A stretch of 30,045 nucleotides of DNA from Rusavskia elegans (Eukaryota > Ascomycota > Lecanoromycetes > Teloschistales > Teloschistaceae): positions 1-30,045 of the forward strand of contig SAUG01000031.1 in assembly GCA_011316305.1 (NCBI GenBank), in the 5' to 3' direction. A program made the position numbers and the translations under genes. Under the pieces are notes generated by a model. The model was given only the letters and a program-made list of their open reading frames with translations, did no database searches and was not told the origin of the DNA. This document shows positions 10,613-20,568 of the stretch, piece after piece; the first letter of the stretch is position 1; the number at the start of each line of letters is the position of its first letter.

Positions 10613-12528
10613 TCATCTTCTAGGCATCCCTCGTCCTCGACCCCTTATCGCTCTCTGAGCCGCACCGGGAGGCAGACCCCGTTGAGGCGCCTGTGGTTGT
10701 TCTGATGGTTCATTTCCTTCATTGAAATCAGTTTCGTTTCTTCAGACAACTGAACGTGACCGTGAACGAGAAATGGAAGCACTTACTGATCGTCTCATCC
10801 ACGCTCAAAATCATACAACTCGCCTCCACAGCCGCCTGGATGGCATTCACCTTCACCAACGCAGGCTCCCATACAAAAGCCTCCATATTATTCCTCACGC
10901 CCTCATTATCGAAATCCACTCCCGCCCATATATTCCCCTTGCGATGCTCCACTCTCAATTGCGTTAATATATTCGTTGCATCGAACCCCGCATTATCGCA
11001 CAGCTGCCTCGGGATAATCTCGAGTGCTTTGGCGAACGATTTGACGATCGCTTGCTGCTTCCTCGGGATATTCGTATCGGCGTATTTATGCAAGAATGCA
11101 CTGACTTCCATTTCGCACGCGCCTCCGCCGGCCACGATGGTGTTGTGGCGGATAGCACGCTTGACGATCATGATGGCGTCATGGAGACTGCGTTCGGCTT
11201 CGGCGATGAACTGCTCGGCGCCGCCGCGGAGGACAAGGGTACAAGTTTTTGCTGCGGGACAGCCTTCGAAGAAATTGAATCGTTCGCCACCGATTTGACG
11301 TTCTTCGAATTTCTCGCAGGTGCCGAGGTGTTGGGGTTGGATGTCGGAGCATGTGGAGGAGATGCTGCCGCCTGTGGCTTGGACGACGCGCTCGAGGTCG
11401 TCGGAGGAGACTCGGCCAGCGCAGAAGACGTCCCGATCAGCGAAGTATCTGTAAAATCATGTCAATAGTCTGTGAGAATGTAGCAACTCAAACGGATGCG
11501 CTCACTGTGTGGCCAGATCCCCAATCGGGAGCTTGCTGAGAACGACCTTCGCTCCTGTTTTGTATAATGCCTCCATCTTGTTGTATATGATCTGCCATTC
11601 GGCGTCTACGATGGCCTGGTATTCAGAGACCTGGTCTATTCGAACCTCTGCATTGTCCTTCTCGCTCTTGAGTTCCAATTCGACATTGAGGCATACTATC
11701 TTGGGATCCGTGAACGTCTTAGGTTGTTGCTCGAACCCTGCATAAGAAAAGGTTTTCTTGAAAGCTACCCCATTTACGAACAGCGAATCTTGCAACGCGC
11801 CTCCTGTAATCTTCTTGATACCAATGAGCTTTTCATTAAGGTCTTCTTGATCGAGCGAGAGTACTGCATCGACGACCACTGGTGACATAGCGGTCAGTAT
11901 TGCCTTGTTCCACGAGTAATGTCCCAAATCATGACATACTCTTTGTAAAGAAGTCGGCGTTCCGGTGTATCAGCTTGCTGCTCATCGCCGTCGCTGCCAA
12001 CCTCCGGAGTGTCTCCCTCTTGTTACCCTCCTCGGTGCAGACACAGATCTCCTTAATTTTATTGACCGCCATACCAGACGCTCTCCTTAGGCCTTTAATG
12101 ATGGTCTGCGAGCTTGTCCCTTGCTCAACGTGCTCCTTGACTTCTTTCAGTATTTCTCCTGCCAAGACGACGACTGATGTTGTTCCATCGCCCACTTCGG
12201 CGTCTTGCGAGCGAGCAATGTCTGTAAGTATGCGAGCTGCAGGATGTACGATGTCGAGAAGCTATTTCAACCCGATCAGATCACAACTTCCTTGGTATTC
12301 GATCATGTCTGGTACCTTCATGACAGTAGCTCCATCATTTGTAATGGTTTGTCTCCCATTGGCGTCGACGAGTAGAAGATCCCCACCGTAAGGGCCCAGT
12401 GTACTGCGTATTGTGTCTTGCACGCTGAGACATGCTTGAATGTTTGATATGATTTGTCCCTTTCCTTGCGAGGCATCTGTGCCTTCCTTGAGAACAATGA
12501 TTGTCGGTGTCTGCCCTCCGAAAGACAT
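10613..12528 (-). CDS. CCT7: CCT7, eta subunit of the TRiC/CCT chaperonin
   Basis: Five exons on the minus strand: 12316-12528, 11940-12261, 11506-11878, 10787-11448 and 10613-10701. They join in frame to 552 codons. CCT7 is one of eight ring subunits of the cytosolic chaperonin that folds actin, tubulin and WD-repeat proteins. The N-terminus [18 protein letters not shown] is diagnostic for the eta subunit. ATP-site motifs are LGPYGGD (residues 44-50), TNDGATVMK and GDGTTS (95-100). Exon junctions restore family motifs: [51 protein letters not shown] and [12 protein letters not shown]. The last exon encodes a short Q/P/R-G-rich tail ending GRGRGMPRR. The start at 12528 was preferred over an upstream in-frame ATG at 12600 because the family begins exactly at MSFGGQ. 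KAP121 lies upstream on the same strand. Confidence 0.95.
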
Positions 12529-12743
12529 GTTTGAGTGGTGTGAAACGGGCCTGGAGGATGTTTCGGAAAGCGAGTTTCTAGATTGAGTAACAAGGTACAA
12601 ATTAATAGCTTAAACTACAACGCTTCATGACATAGCAGTGACATTAAGTATTCTTTTGCACATGGGTTCCTACGAGCTACTATCTGGTAGCTAGATTTTG
12701 GTGAACGCGTTGCGGTCGGGGCGCAACTGTTCCGCGCAGAAAT

Positions 12744-12751
12744 TTAGGGTT
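12744..12751 (-). promoter_or_regulatory. AACCCTAA telobox-like element upstream of CCT7
   Basis: On the gene strand the octamer AACCCTAA lies 216-223 bp upstream of the CCT7 ATG. It is equivalent to TTAGGGTT, the telomere-repeat-like site bound by Tbf1-type factors in many ascomycetes. The same octamer in the same orientation lies upstream of KAP121. The function is inferred. Confidence 0.4.
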
Positions 12752-12770
12752 GGTCACCTGACCAGGCCCT

Positions 12771-12802
12771 CAAAAAGGGGCCAAAAAGGGGCCAAAAAGG
12801 GG
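12771..12802. repeat. Three-copy 11-bp tandem repeat with AGGGG cores
   Basis: The unit AAAAAGGGGCC recurs with an exact 11-bp period: AAAAAGGGG starts at 12772, 12783 and 12794. Each copy holds AGGGG (CCCCT on the CCT7 strand), the core of the yeast stress response element. It sits 244-274 bp upstream of the CCT7 ATG. Confidence 0.7.
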
Positions 12803-13061
12803 TCTTAAAGCCTCCGCTATGGTTGAAGTACTCAACAATCTTCACTTCTGCTCAAGATACCAATAACATTGGTGATAGGCATCTATGCATGCAGACGATT
12901 CTTCCATAAGTCGAAAATCCATGTTCCCGCTCGCAGGTGCCCTGCAAGTGCCACTTCTAGACCAATTCCCACATCGTATGCTGACATGCTCATCACATCG
13001 TGGGGGGACGTCACCTGTCCCCAGATACGTATTATAAAAATCAACCGACGAGTACGTCCAT

Positions 13062-16000
13062 TCATGCAAAGAAAGGTCGAAGTGTCTGCTGCGTCTCCGG
13101 GCTGAGAGTGCTGAGTAGCTGGTTCGCACCAACCCCTCTGGCTTGCACAACTCGTTTTGCAGCAGCAACGGCTCTCTGAGCGGATTGCCCTTGTAAAGTC
13201 TCAGCTTCCAAGGCCAAAGCGATAGCAATGAAAGCTTTATCAGCAGCCGCGATTACAGCCGGATTGTTCCTGTATGCATGTTAGCAAGAGACGAGCCTGT
13301 TTGGCACTAATTTCGTGTGAGGACCATCTACATACTCGTCAATCAACTTGGCCAGGTACATGTACGCGAACGGCGCGGCTTCCTCATCGTTGACGACCGG
13401 CAGGGTGTTAATCCAATGAGGTATTACCTCTTGTACGTTGGGTACCCTCGAATGCGGAGACTGCAGGATTTTTGCAATGCTCGCGCAGGCGTTTTCTGTT
13501 GCAAATACATGGTCATCCTCTCGGGCATTGGGTAGCGAGCAAGCCGCGAACAGAACTTGCAGACTCTCTGAACAGAACGTCGCCCATGCTGCCCCACCTT
13601 TCTGTGCTGCCATACCCACTCCGTAGCATGCTGCCTGTCGATTTGCAGGAATGGGGTCTCGCATTCCATCAACAAGCGGCCGTTGGATATGGTGTTGGTA
13701 GCTCCAACTCTGATCTCCGCAAAATTCCAGTACATCATCCAGTATACAAATGGCCCACTGTCGCTGCGTGGAATCGTTGCTCGTTACAAAAGAGTCGTAA
13801 AAGGGTAAGAGTCTGGACCAAGCCGGTAAGAAAGAAGTCTCCTGGTTCTTGAAGATCGTGTGGAAGGCTTTGTTCATGTCTGATAGTAACGTCTGGTCAT
13901 CTTCGATGGCGAACGCAGTCTCCTCGGATTCGTCTTCGCCATCTTCGATTTCTTGCTGGTCTTCCGCCCGTTTCTTGACCCGTGTTTGGTAATCTTCTAA
14001 CGCTGACTGGGCCGATGCGACGAAGGCGTTCATATGAGCCGGTGTAAGACAGTCCTTTCCGAGTACTTCCACCGACTCATAGAAACATTGATACATCTCA
14101 GCAAGTGTGTCAATCGCCGGTTCGGCAGTCAGAACTTCGAGTACTTTCTCGATCGTGGACTCCCAAAGTCGAACCATTGCTGGTGATCTCTCGCCGTTGG
14201 CACTCTTGTATGCATTAAGGAGCATCGGGACGCTCTTGGCTGAGGCTATCCTTACTGGGTCGTGGAAGAAGAACGCCAGACCAGGTAAAGAGACTTTCTC
14301 CATAATTTCGAGTACGTATGGAGCAAAGGCGGCTTCGAGCTGTTGGGCATAGATGACTATAAGTTCAATGGCCATGTGTTTATCCTCGAGGGTGGACGTC
14401 TTGATTCCAATCACTTTGCCTTTCAACGGCACCAACTCCCATCCTTCTTCTTGCTGGACATTCTGAATCTGTTCCTCATCATCGAGAAGTTGAATATCAG
14501 CCTTGGCACTGGCAAGTTCTAGCAGCGGCGGCATGACCCCAGCTAGATAAGGTACGAAGTCAGAGCCCATGACACGACACATTCGGCCCCAGCAATGTAG
14601 CAGGTACGATGATTGCGGATCGTCGGCATCGGTGATCTTCTCCTGTATTGAGCCCAATATCTGAACCAATTCAACTGCATTCTGGCCCATTCGCTGTTTA
14701 CCCACTGCCAACGCGATGAGTGTTGCGCATTCCATGGCCTTGGATCGCAGTAACCGGTATTCTTTTGACTGTTCCTCTCGCAGGACATTGAACAAAAGTG
14801 GCATCAGGGTGTCGTAATAATTCCCAAATGCCGTTTCCGCCGAGTCTGCGATAGTCGCAATAGTTGAAAGAGCTTGTTCCTGAACGTAGCGTTTGGGACT
14901 TTGGAGCAGTCGCATGAGATGGCCCAGAAGCTGATCCAGATAAGGCTCAAGCGTGGCTTTTTCGGCTTCTTCGCAGAAGTTGACCAGTGCAGCAGCTGCA
15001 TGTGACTGAATGCGTGGCTCAGGGGAGTCCAGAACAGGAATGATATTGCTCAAAACAACTTGGTGGTAGTTCTTTTGCATCGTCCCCGCAAAGTCGGTAC
15101 TCATTTGACCCAGAGCGTTACAGCCGGCCCAGCGGACGCGTGGATGAGGATACCGAAGAGCAGGCACCACAAGACCAAGGACCTTATCTAGTTCGGTCTC
15201 CATCAACTCCCTACAGCCTTCCGATATAGCTGATATTGCCATGAGAGCAGCGTGACGATCACGCCATGAGTTTGAATTCATCATTTCTGGCAAAAATTTG
15301 AACGTGGGTGGTAGGATCGCTGCACCACCAAGCTTGTTGGCTAATCTGTCCATACACTGCTCCCCAGCGACGTGGTTCATATCACTCTCCTCAGCCTCAA
15401 GCTAGACGGCGTTAGCCAGAGATGCAAAGTGGAACCATGGAAAAGCTTACGTCGTCTGTATTGTTCCAGTCAGAAGCATCATCGTCCTCCAATCCAACAT
15501 CAGTCATCAGACTCAGGCATTGTATGACCATATCGACCGTAAATGAAGGGTCTCTTTTGCACATAGCAGGACTGTAGTCGGCGAAGGTTCCCATGAGCTC
15601 AAGAGCATTTTGCCTCACTGTATCACCCAGTTCTTTATCTTGGATTACCGTAATGCTGAATTGAACAAGTGTGGAGAACCAAGGCTTAAACATGACGGGA
15701 GCTTCTTCCGCAAGTTCTATGAGAGCGATAAGAGCTTTTGTCAGGCCTTCCGCGTCGCCAGCATTCTTTAGAGGAGGTAGGATCTCGAGAAGTTCGGGAA
15801 CCAGCGGGTAATACTTCTTCTGTGACTTCTTCTGCAGAGAGCTAAAGAACGAGGAAAAGGCCTCCAAAGCTGCGATCCTGACCTACGCAATGATTAGATA
15901 TCTTGGGAGAATGTACAGCTTGCAGTGGCGGGTACCAAGATATCAGTATCTTTGAAACCTTTCGTAAACGCAGGAACGACACTATCTTCATGTTGCTTCT

Positions 16001-16623
16001 CGATAATGGCTGGCGTCGTTGCGAATATGCGAAAAGCCGATTCACGTTGACCTGGGTCTTGCGACTGGCTAGCGACGAATAGTGCGTGCAGAAGCTCCCC
16101 CCAGCTTTGCTCTGGAAGCATTGAATCAGCCGCCGGGTCTGAAAGCTGCATCGATCGCACTCACCCTCGTCAGAGTATTGTCTGGCAATTTCGGCAACAG
16201 CATCGCCGATCTTGTGTCTGACGTGCGGCAGACCCTCGTTCTGCAGACATTCGAGCAGTTTCTGCCGTATAGCCTCCTTGTGCGGTGGTTGTAGCGTGAT
16301 AAACAAGTCTTTCGACTCCTCTGATCCGGGGACTTTGCGAGTCTTGGTAGCAATGCGACGGAAAAGGACGGCTGCAAACGATCGAGGCTGGTGTGTTACT
16401 CGTTAGTCGTTGTTGCGAGTTCGAAGGATGCGGTGGGTACCCCTGCTTCCGGAGCGCCTTGAATCTGCTCCACCAGACCCATCAACAGAACATCAGCCCG
16501 GGCCACAATCCACTCATTGTTCAATTGTTCTTCTGCATGAGCCCGAACATTGTTGTCCGGCGACTGCAACCCTTGCAGCAGGGACCCCAGCGCCGAATGG
16601 ATCTCTGGTGGTAGAACCGACAT
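13062..16623 (-). CDS. KAP121: Importin beta-3 / karyopherin Kap121 (Pse1, IPO5 family)
   Basis: Six exons on the minus strand: 16441-16623, 16165-16387, 15936-16111, 15451-15882, 13336-15401 and 13062-13269. They join to 1095 codons, close to yeast Kap121 (1089). The protein is a superhelix of HEAT repeats that carries ribosomal proteins, histones and other cargo into the nucleus and releases them on RanGTP. Typical motifs are RSFAAVLFRRIATK near residue 62, the acidic DVGLEDDDASDWNNTDD loop, HEAT helices such as LRYPHPRVRWAGCNALGQMS, and the C-terminal NNPAVIAAADKAFIAIA and LSPETQQTLRPFFA. Splice joins recover conserved text, for example DTDIL/VRIAALEAF and LIDE/NNPAVI. Introns 1-3 are all 53 nt. 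An AACCCTAA octamer lies about 110 bp upstream. Confidence 0.95.
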
Positions 16624-17264
16624 ACTAGGCCAGCAGCCTGTATGCCAAGCGACCAAGTACAACCGTAGCTTCGATCGGTATTCTATGCTGAAATGGTTGT
16701 ATACTGGTGGGTTTCGAAAGGGGGGCCGCGAATTAGGGTTACAAAAGAATGTGGCTGAGACAGCCGTTGAATGTCTAGCTTTAATAAGTGACTCTTAGGA
16801 AAGGACCAGCGTGAATGAGCATACTGAACATGTGCAGGTGAAGTAGCAACGCAGAATGCTGTAGTCTTGAACACAATGACAGGGGGATTCTATTGTTGAA
16901 CAAGCTGATACTCCTGATGTGGGCGTCTCAAAAATTCTTGGAGGGGCATGGATTGGGGTCGCGTTGCCGCGTCGTGCCGTCGGTCGCCCGCAGAGCCGCT
17001 TCAAGTCAGGCGTTTGTGTATAGCTTCAATAACATTCCTATTCGAGAAGCGTTACATACAGAAGCTTTCGTCGCGTATAATGCATGCCTTAAAACGGACC
17101 AATACACTATCAGAGTTCAAGAAGTCTATATTTCGAAGAGGACATGATCATAGGAGGGCTAATCCCATTTGCAAGAACCGCTAAACCTACAAAGAATCGC
17201 CAAAAGCCAGGTGCAGAGGTGGGTAATCGTATAAATACAGACAGTAACTCCCGTAGAAGAGATT
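16624..17264. promoter_or_regulatory. KAP121 promoter and CBS/PB1 3' region
   Basis: These 641 bp lie between two minus-strand genes and hold the 3' UTR of the CBS/PB1 gene and the promoter of KAP121. The one element I can point to is AACCCTAA on the minus strand at 16733-16740. I see no ORF with recognisable content, no tRNA and no repeat. Confidence 0.6.
16733..16740 (-). promoter_or_regulatory. AACCCTAA telobox-like element upstream of KAP121
   Basis: The gene strand reads AACCCTAA 110-117 bp upstream of the KAP121 ATG. It is the same octamer in the same orientation as the one upstream of CCT7. A related but imperfect site (TTAGGGC) lies at 19561 between the CBS/PB1 gene and RPS26. Confidence 0.4.
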
Positions 17265-19439
17265 CTAGCGACTCGAGGAGCGACTGATGCTAAACACCCC
17301 AATGATGACCACGGCGAGTGTCACAATCGCTCCAGGCAGCAGCAAATCGTTGGACAGACCTGGTATTATCTGTTCAGCCTCTTTTGGTTTTGCTGCTGGT
17401 GCTCGGCGATCCTTTTTCATCGGAGTTTCTGAGTCCTCGTGGTCATCCTCATCATCTCCATGCCTTCTGCTCTTCAGGGTCGACGCAGGCGGTGTCAACG
17501 GCTTAGCCAATGCAGGATGAGGATCGAGGGTTGCCGCCATCGGAGGTTTTGTGGGATCATGCACAAAAAGGTCGACCTTGTCGCGGCGGTTGCGTTGTGA
17601 GATCGTAATAGCATCATGAAGGTCCTGGTCGTTGGTGATAGATACAGTATCACCTTCGTTGTCCAGATAGCTCAACGCATACCCGGATTTTCCTAACCTG
17701 CCTTCTTCTACCAAAGCTTCCCCGCCCACTGCATCCACTTCAGTACCGAGCTTAGCTGTGACGTTGTTTACAAGTTCAGCTATGCCTGCAGAGGCAGCCA
17801 CTTGCAATCGATGCACGCGTCCACTTGGAGCTTTGAATTTGAACGGGAATGGAGTGTCCTCTATGGTTGGCGAGTTCGTTTCTTGGATATCGGAATGGGC
17901 ATCATCCCCGTTATGTGAGGCCGATTCGTGTGGCTGTACGCTGTCCACACGTTCAACATTGGGGCGACTGAGCTCGGGCGAAACCATTAGTGATCGGTGA
18001 CCCGGGGTGTGCGGCCGATGGCTGCTGCCTTCTCCAGACACCATCGACTCGGACTCGTTGTCAAGCGAAAGCCAGAATTTACCCCACGCAGGTCCTTCAC
18101 CATTGTCACCTCCCATAGTATTTATCTGCCGCAGTCAGTAAGAATACAGGTACTCAAATAACCATTGAGAGTACCTGTTCTAAAGTGGCATAGGTCAGTT
18201 TCAGAACGTCGACCATACCAACAATCTCTCCGGAATCGCTCATCACAGGAAGATTTAGGTAGTGCCCATCTAATCGGATCAGTCGCTGGCATAGCTTCTA
18301 CAACTAAGCTTCTCACCGTGCATTTTCCTCAAAGCTGCCTGTATACTCATATCCATGGGAGCAAAGTCAGGATGAGGTGTCATGACTCTGACAACACTGC
18401 AGTTTGATGGGTCAAGGCCAGGTGCGATCACACGAAGAACAACATCTTTGCTGGTGAAGATGCCAGTGATCGAGCCTTGGTCGTAGACAAGGACTGCGGT
18501 AGTATGGTTTTCCTTCATGAGTGTGGCGGCTTCTTTGACAGTAGTCCGTACCGAGACGGTAGTTGGTGGATGGCCATTGAGGACAGATTCCAGAGTTGGA
18601 CCAGACATCTTTTGCCTCAGAGCTTCAACGTACTGGATGATCTGCTGAGGTTGGCTGGAGCCCAATTCTGATTGAACGCCCTCAAGAGCGTCATACAGCT
18701 TCCGGGACGAGGCATATGCACGCTCTAGCTTTTCCATTGCATCATAGAAACATTTCGTGATGTCCAGGATACCGGAGATGTCTTGATTCTCATCCATGAC
18801 TGGCAAATGCCTGAAGCCTTTCCGAACCATCAGATCAAGAGCGTCCGTAGCACTGGTGTCGGTCCGAGCACACAGTGGATTCTTTGTCATGATCTCTGAT
18901 ATAGTGATTTCTCTGGCTTTAATGCCAGCGCCGACGACTCGGAAGGCCAAATCTTTGGCGGTGAAAATTCCAGCGATCCTGTCATCATCATCCGTGACCA
19001 ATACGCAGTCCTCACGCTTTGCAGCCATGAGCTGTGCTGCTTCGGCGACAGTGGTGTTTGGCTTGATCTGTAATGCTTGACTTGGCTTCAGAGCGAGGAC
19101 AGTACCAGGGGGAGCCTTCCTGGTATGGCGAGCTCTTGGAGCGTTTCCCCTTTTCCTGTTGAGGTCGGCCTCCATTTTTTTCCGGATTGCCTGGACACCA
19201 ATTAGCTGTGGGGAAATGCAATTTGTGATATGGGATATCCTGACCTCATCACGCTTCGACTGCTTCTGTCGACTAGCACTCATAGTTGAGGTACCACTTT
19301 CGCTCTGCATTGCGGAGCTGGCAACGGATTCCAGCTTTGGACGGGGGATGTTCGATGGGCTGTTCTCGAAGACAGGCACTTGAGCTCTGCCTTGACCACG
19401 GCCGGGCGTTCCTCTGAATGTTCCTCCAGCAGCAGACAT
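17265..19439 (-). CDS. CBS and PB1 domain protein with C-terminal membrane anchor
   Basis: Exons on the minus strand are 19245-19439, 18317-19190, 18175-18269 and 17265-18125, giving 674 codons. After a disordered N-terminus come two Bateman modules: CBS1/2 about residues 100-210 (IAGIFTAKDLAFRVV; FRHLPVMDENQDISGILDI) and CBS3/4 about 275-388 (ITGIFTSKDVVLRVI; HYLNLPVMSDSGEIVGMVDV). CBS pairs usually sense adenine nucleotides. A PB1 domain spans about 481-578, with an acidic OPCA-like motif (LDNEGDTVSITNDQDL) that normally pairs with a basic PB1 surface. A hydrophobic stretch (LLLPGAIVTLAVVIIGVFSI, about 649-668) followed by six polar or basic residues suggests tail anchoring. Exon joins such as KMH/DGHYLNLP and YATLEQ/INTMGG restore the domains. 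Intron 1 (54 nt) has no stop and keeps frame if retained. The cellular role and ligand are unknown to me. Confidence 0.88.
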
Positions 19440-19712
19440 GTTGGCGGGTAATTCACCAATCAATCCTGAATTCCTTGATGCGCAGGTGCGGCGGTTGCGA
19501 TGGAAGTCCGATGTCAACAAAGCTAGACTCATTGTAGCAGGATAAGATCCGGCGCTAAGATTAGGGCAAGCAAGCGAAGCAGCACACCTAATTTCACTCT
19601 GAGCACGGAGTAGCGAACAGCACTGCATCAAAGCCAACACGCACAGGTATGTACTCGATTGGGATCCCCCACAGGAGCTGGATGTACTGATATTGCTCAG
19701 ATCACCGCGAAG
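19440..19712. promoter_or_regulatory. Divergent CBS/PB1-RPS26 promoter
   Basis: The start codons of the two divergent genes are 273 bp apart. The stretch holds TTAGGGC at 19561-19567, related to the telobox-like sites common in ascomycete ribosomal protein promoters, and the likely 5' UTR intron of RPS26. Confidence 0.6.
19647..19700 (+). other. Likely 5' UTR intron of RPS26
   Basis: A strong donor (CACAG/GTATGT) at 19647 and an acceptor (TTGCTCAG) ending at 19700 bracket 54 nt with a branch-like TACTGAT. The acceptor lies 12 bases before the RPS26 ATG. Ribosomal protein genes often carry leader introns. This is inferred from splice signals only. Confidence 0.55.
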
Positions 19713-20263
19713 ATGGTCAAGAAACGCGCATCAAAGTGAGGATTTGCACTCAGCAGAGCGGTTCGCTGCCCTCGCCAACGTTGCTAATATCGTACAGCGG
19801 TCGCAACAAGAAAGGTCGTGGACACGTCAAGCCTATTCGCTGCTCCAACTGTTCGAGATGTACGCCAAAAGACAAAGCTATCAAGAGATTTACGATTCGC
19901 AACATGGTGGAATCGGCGGCTATTCGTGAGCCCTCTTTCTGAAGCCAAATCCAGGCCACTCGACTCACTTATTCCTGCTAGGTGATATCTCCGATGCATC
20001 AGTGTTCCCAGAATATTCCGTACCAAAGATGTACTTGAAGCTACAATATTGCGTTTCATGCGCGATTCACGGCAAAATTGTTCGGTACGCATCGACACAC
20101 TTTTCCCCAGGGAAGGTGGCAGACTTTGGTACTGATTATTACAAGTGTACGATCAAGAGAAGGTCGGCGAAACCGTGCTCCTCCCCCTCGCGTTCGCTTC
20201 AACAAGGATGGCAAGAAGATCAACCCCCAGCAGGCGGCCAAAGTCGCCGGCGCGGCTGCATAA
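19713..20263 (+). CDS. RPS26: 40S ribosomal protein S26 (eS26)
   Basis: Exons 19713-19735, 19798-19925, 19982-20084 and 20146-20263 join to 123 codons, matching the family length (about 119). eS26 sits at the mRNA exit channel of the small subunit. The sequence opens [20 protein letters not shown] and carries the four zinc-binding cysteines C23, C26 (IRCSNCSRC) and C74, C77 (YCVSCAIH). The conserved basic tail has [14 protein letters not shown] and FNKDGKK, and ends in an Ala-rich AAKVAGAAA. The first coding exon is only 23 nt, as in many fungal ribosomal protein genes. The start is fixed by MVKKR. Three coding introns (62, 56, 61 nt) plus a probable leader intron are typical of a highly expressed gene. 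Confidence 0.96.
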
Positions 20264-20568
20264 TACCACACATGGAGTTCCAGAAGACGACGGTTAGGTA
20301 GCAATCAAAGACTGTAAAGCATTACTATTCTGTTGGTCGTCGTTAATCGCCGGGTCATTGATGAAGCTCAAGTGGTGTTATTTATAACCAGCCCAACAAG
20401 GTCCATGGTGAAACGCCGCCTATCAAAATATCTTCGCTGGTACCACTCGCGATCAGGGATTGGGAATGCGATATTCATGACACGCTAGAGAAGACGAGAC
20501 CAATAGAAGATCATGACGCTGATGCAGACTTGGGTAATATGTCAACTCGAATTACGATGCACGCCTCG
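20264..20568. other. Convergent 3' region between RPS26 and the phosphatase
   Basis: These 305 bp hold the 3' ends of two converging genes. I see no ORF or repeat of note. Confidence 0.55.

Larger units (their letters stand above)
12529..13061. promoter_or_regulatory. CCT7 promoter and KAP121 3' region
   Basis: This 533-bp space lies between two minus-strand genes, so it combines the KAP121 3' UTR (right side) with the CCT7 promoter and leader (left side). Notable elements are AACCCTAA (minus strand, at 12744-12751) and a triple 11-bp repeat at 12771-12802. Nothing suggests another gene. Confidence 0.65.

Noticed and set aside
10756..11298. 180-codon plus-strand ORF over CCT7
   Set aside because: The minus strand there encodes unmistakable CCT7 sequence; the plus frame has no recognisable content.
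12529..12600. 24-residue N-terminal extension of CCT7 from an ATG at 12600
   Set aside because: The eta-subunit family starts at MSFGGQ; the extension is not conserved in type and lengthens the protein without reason.
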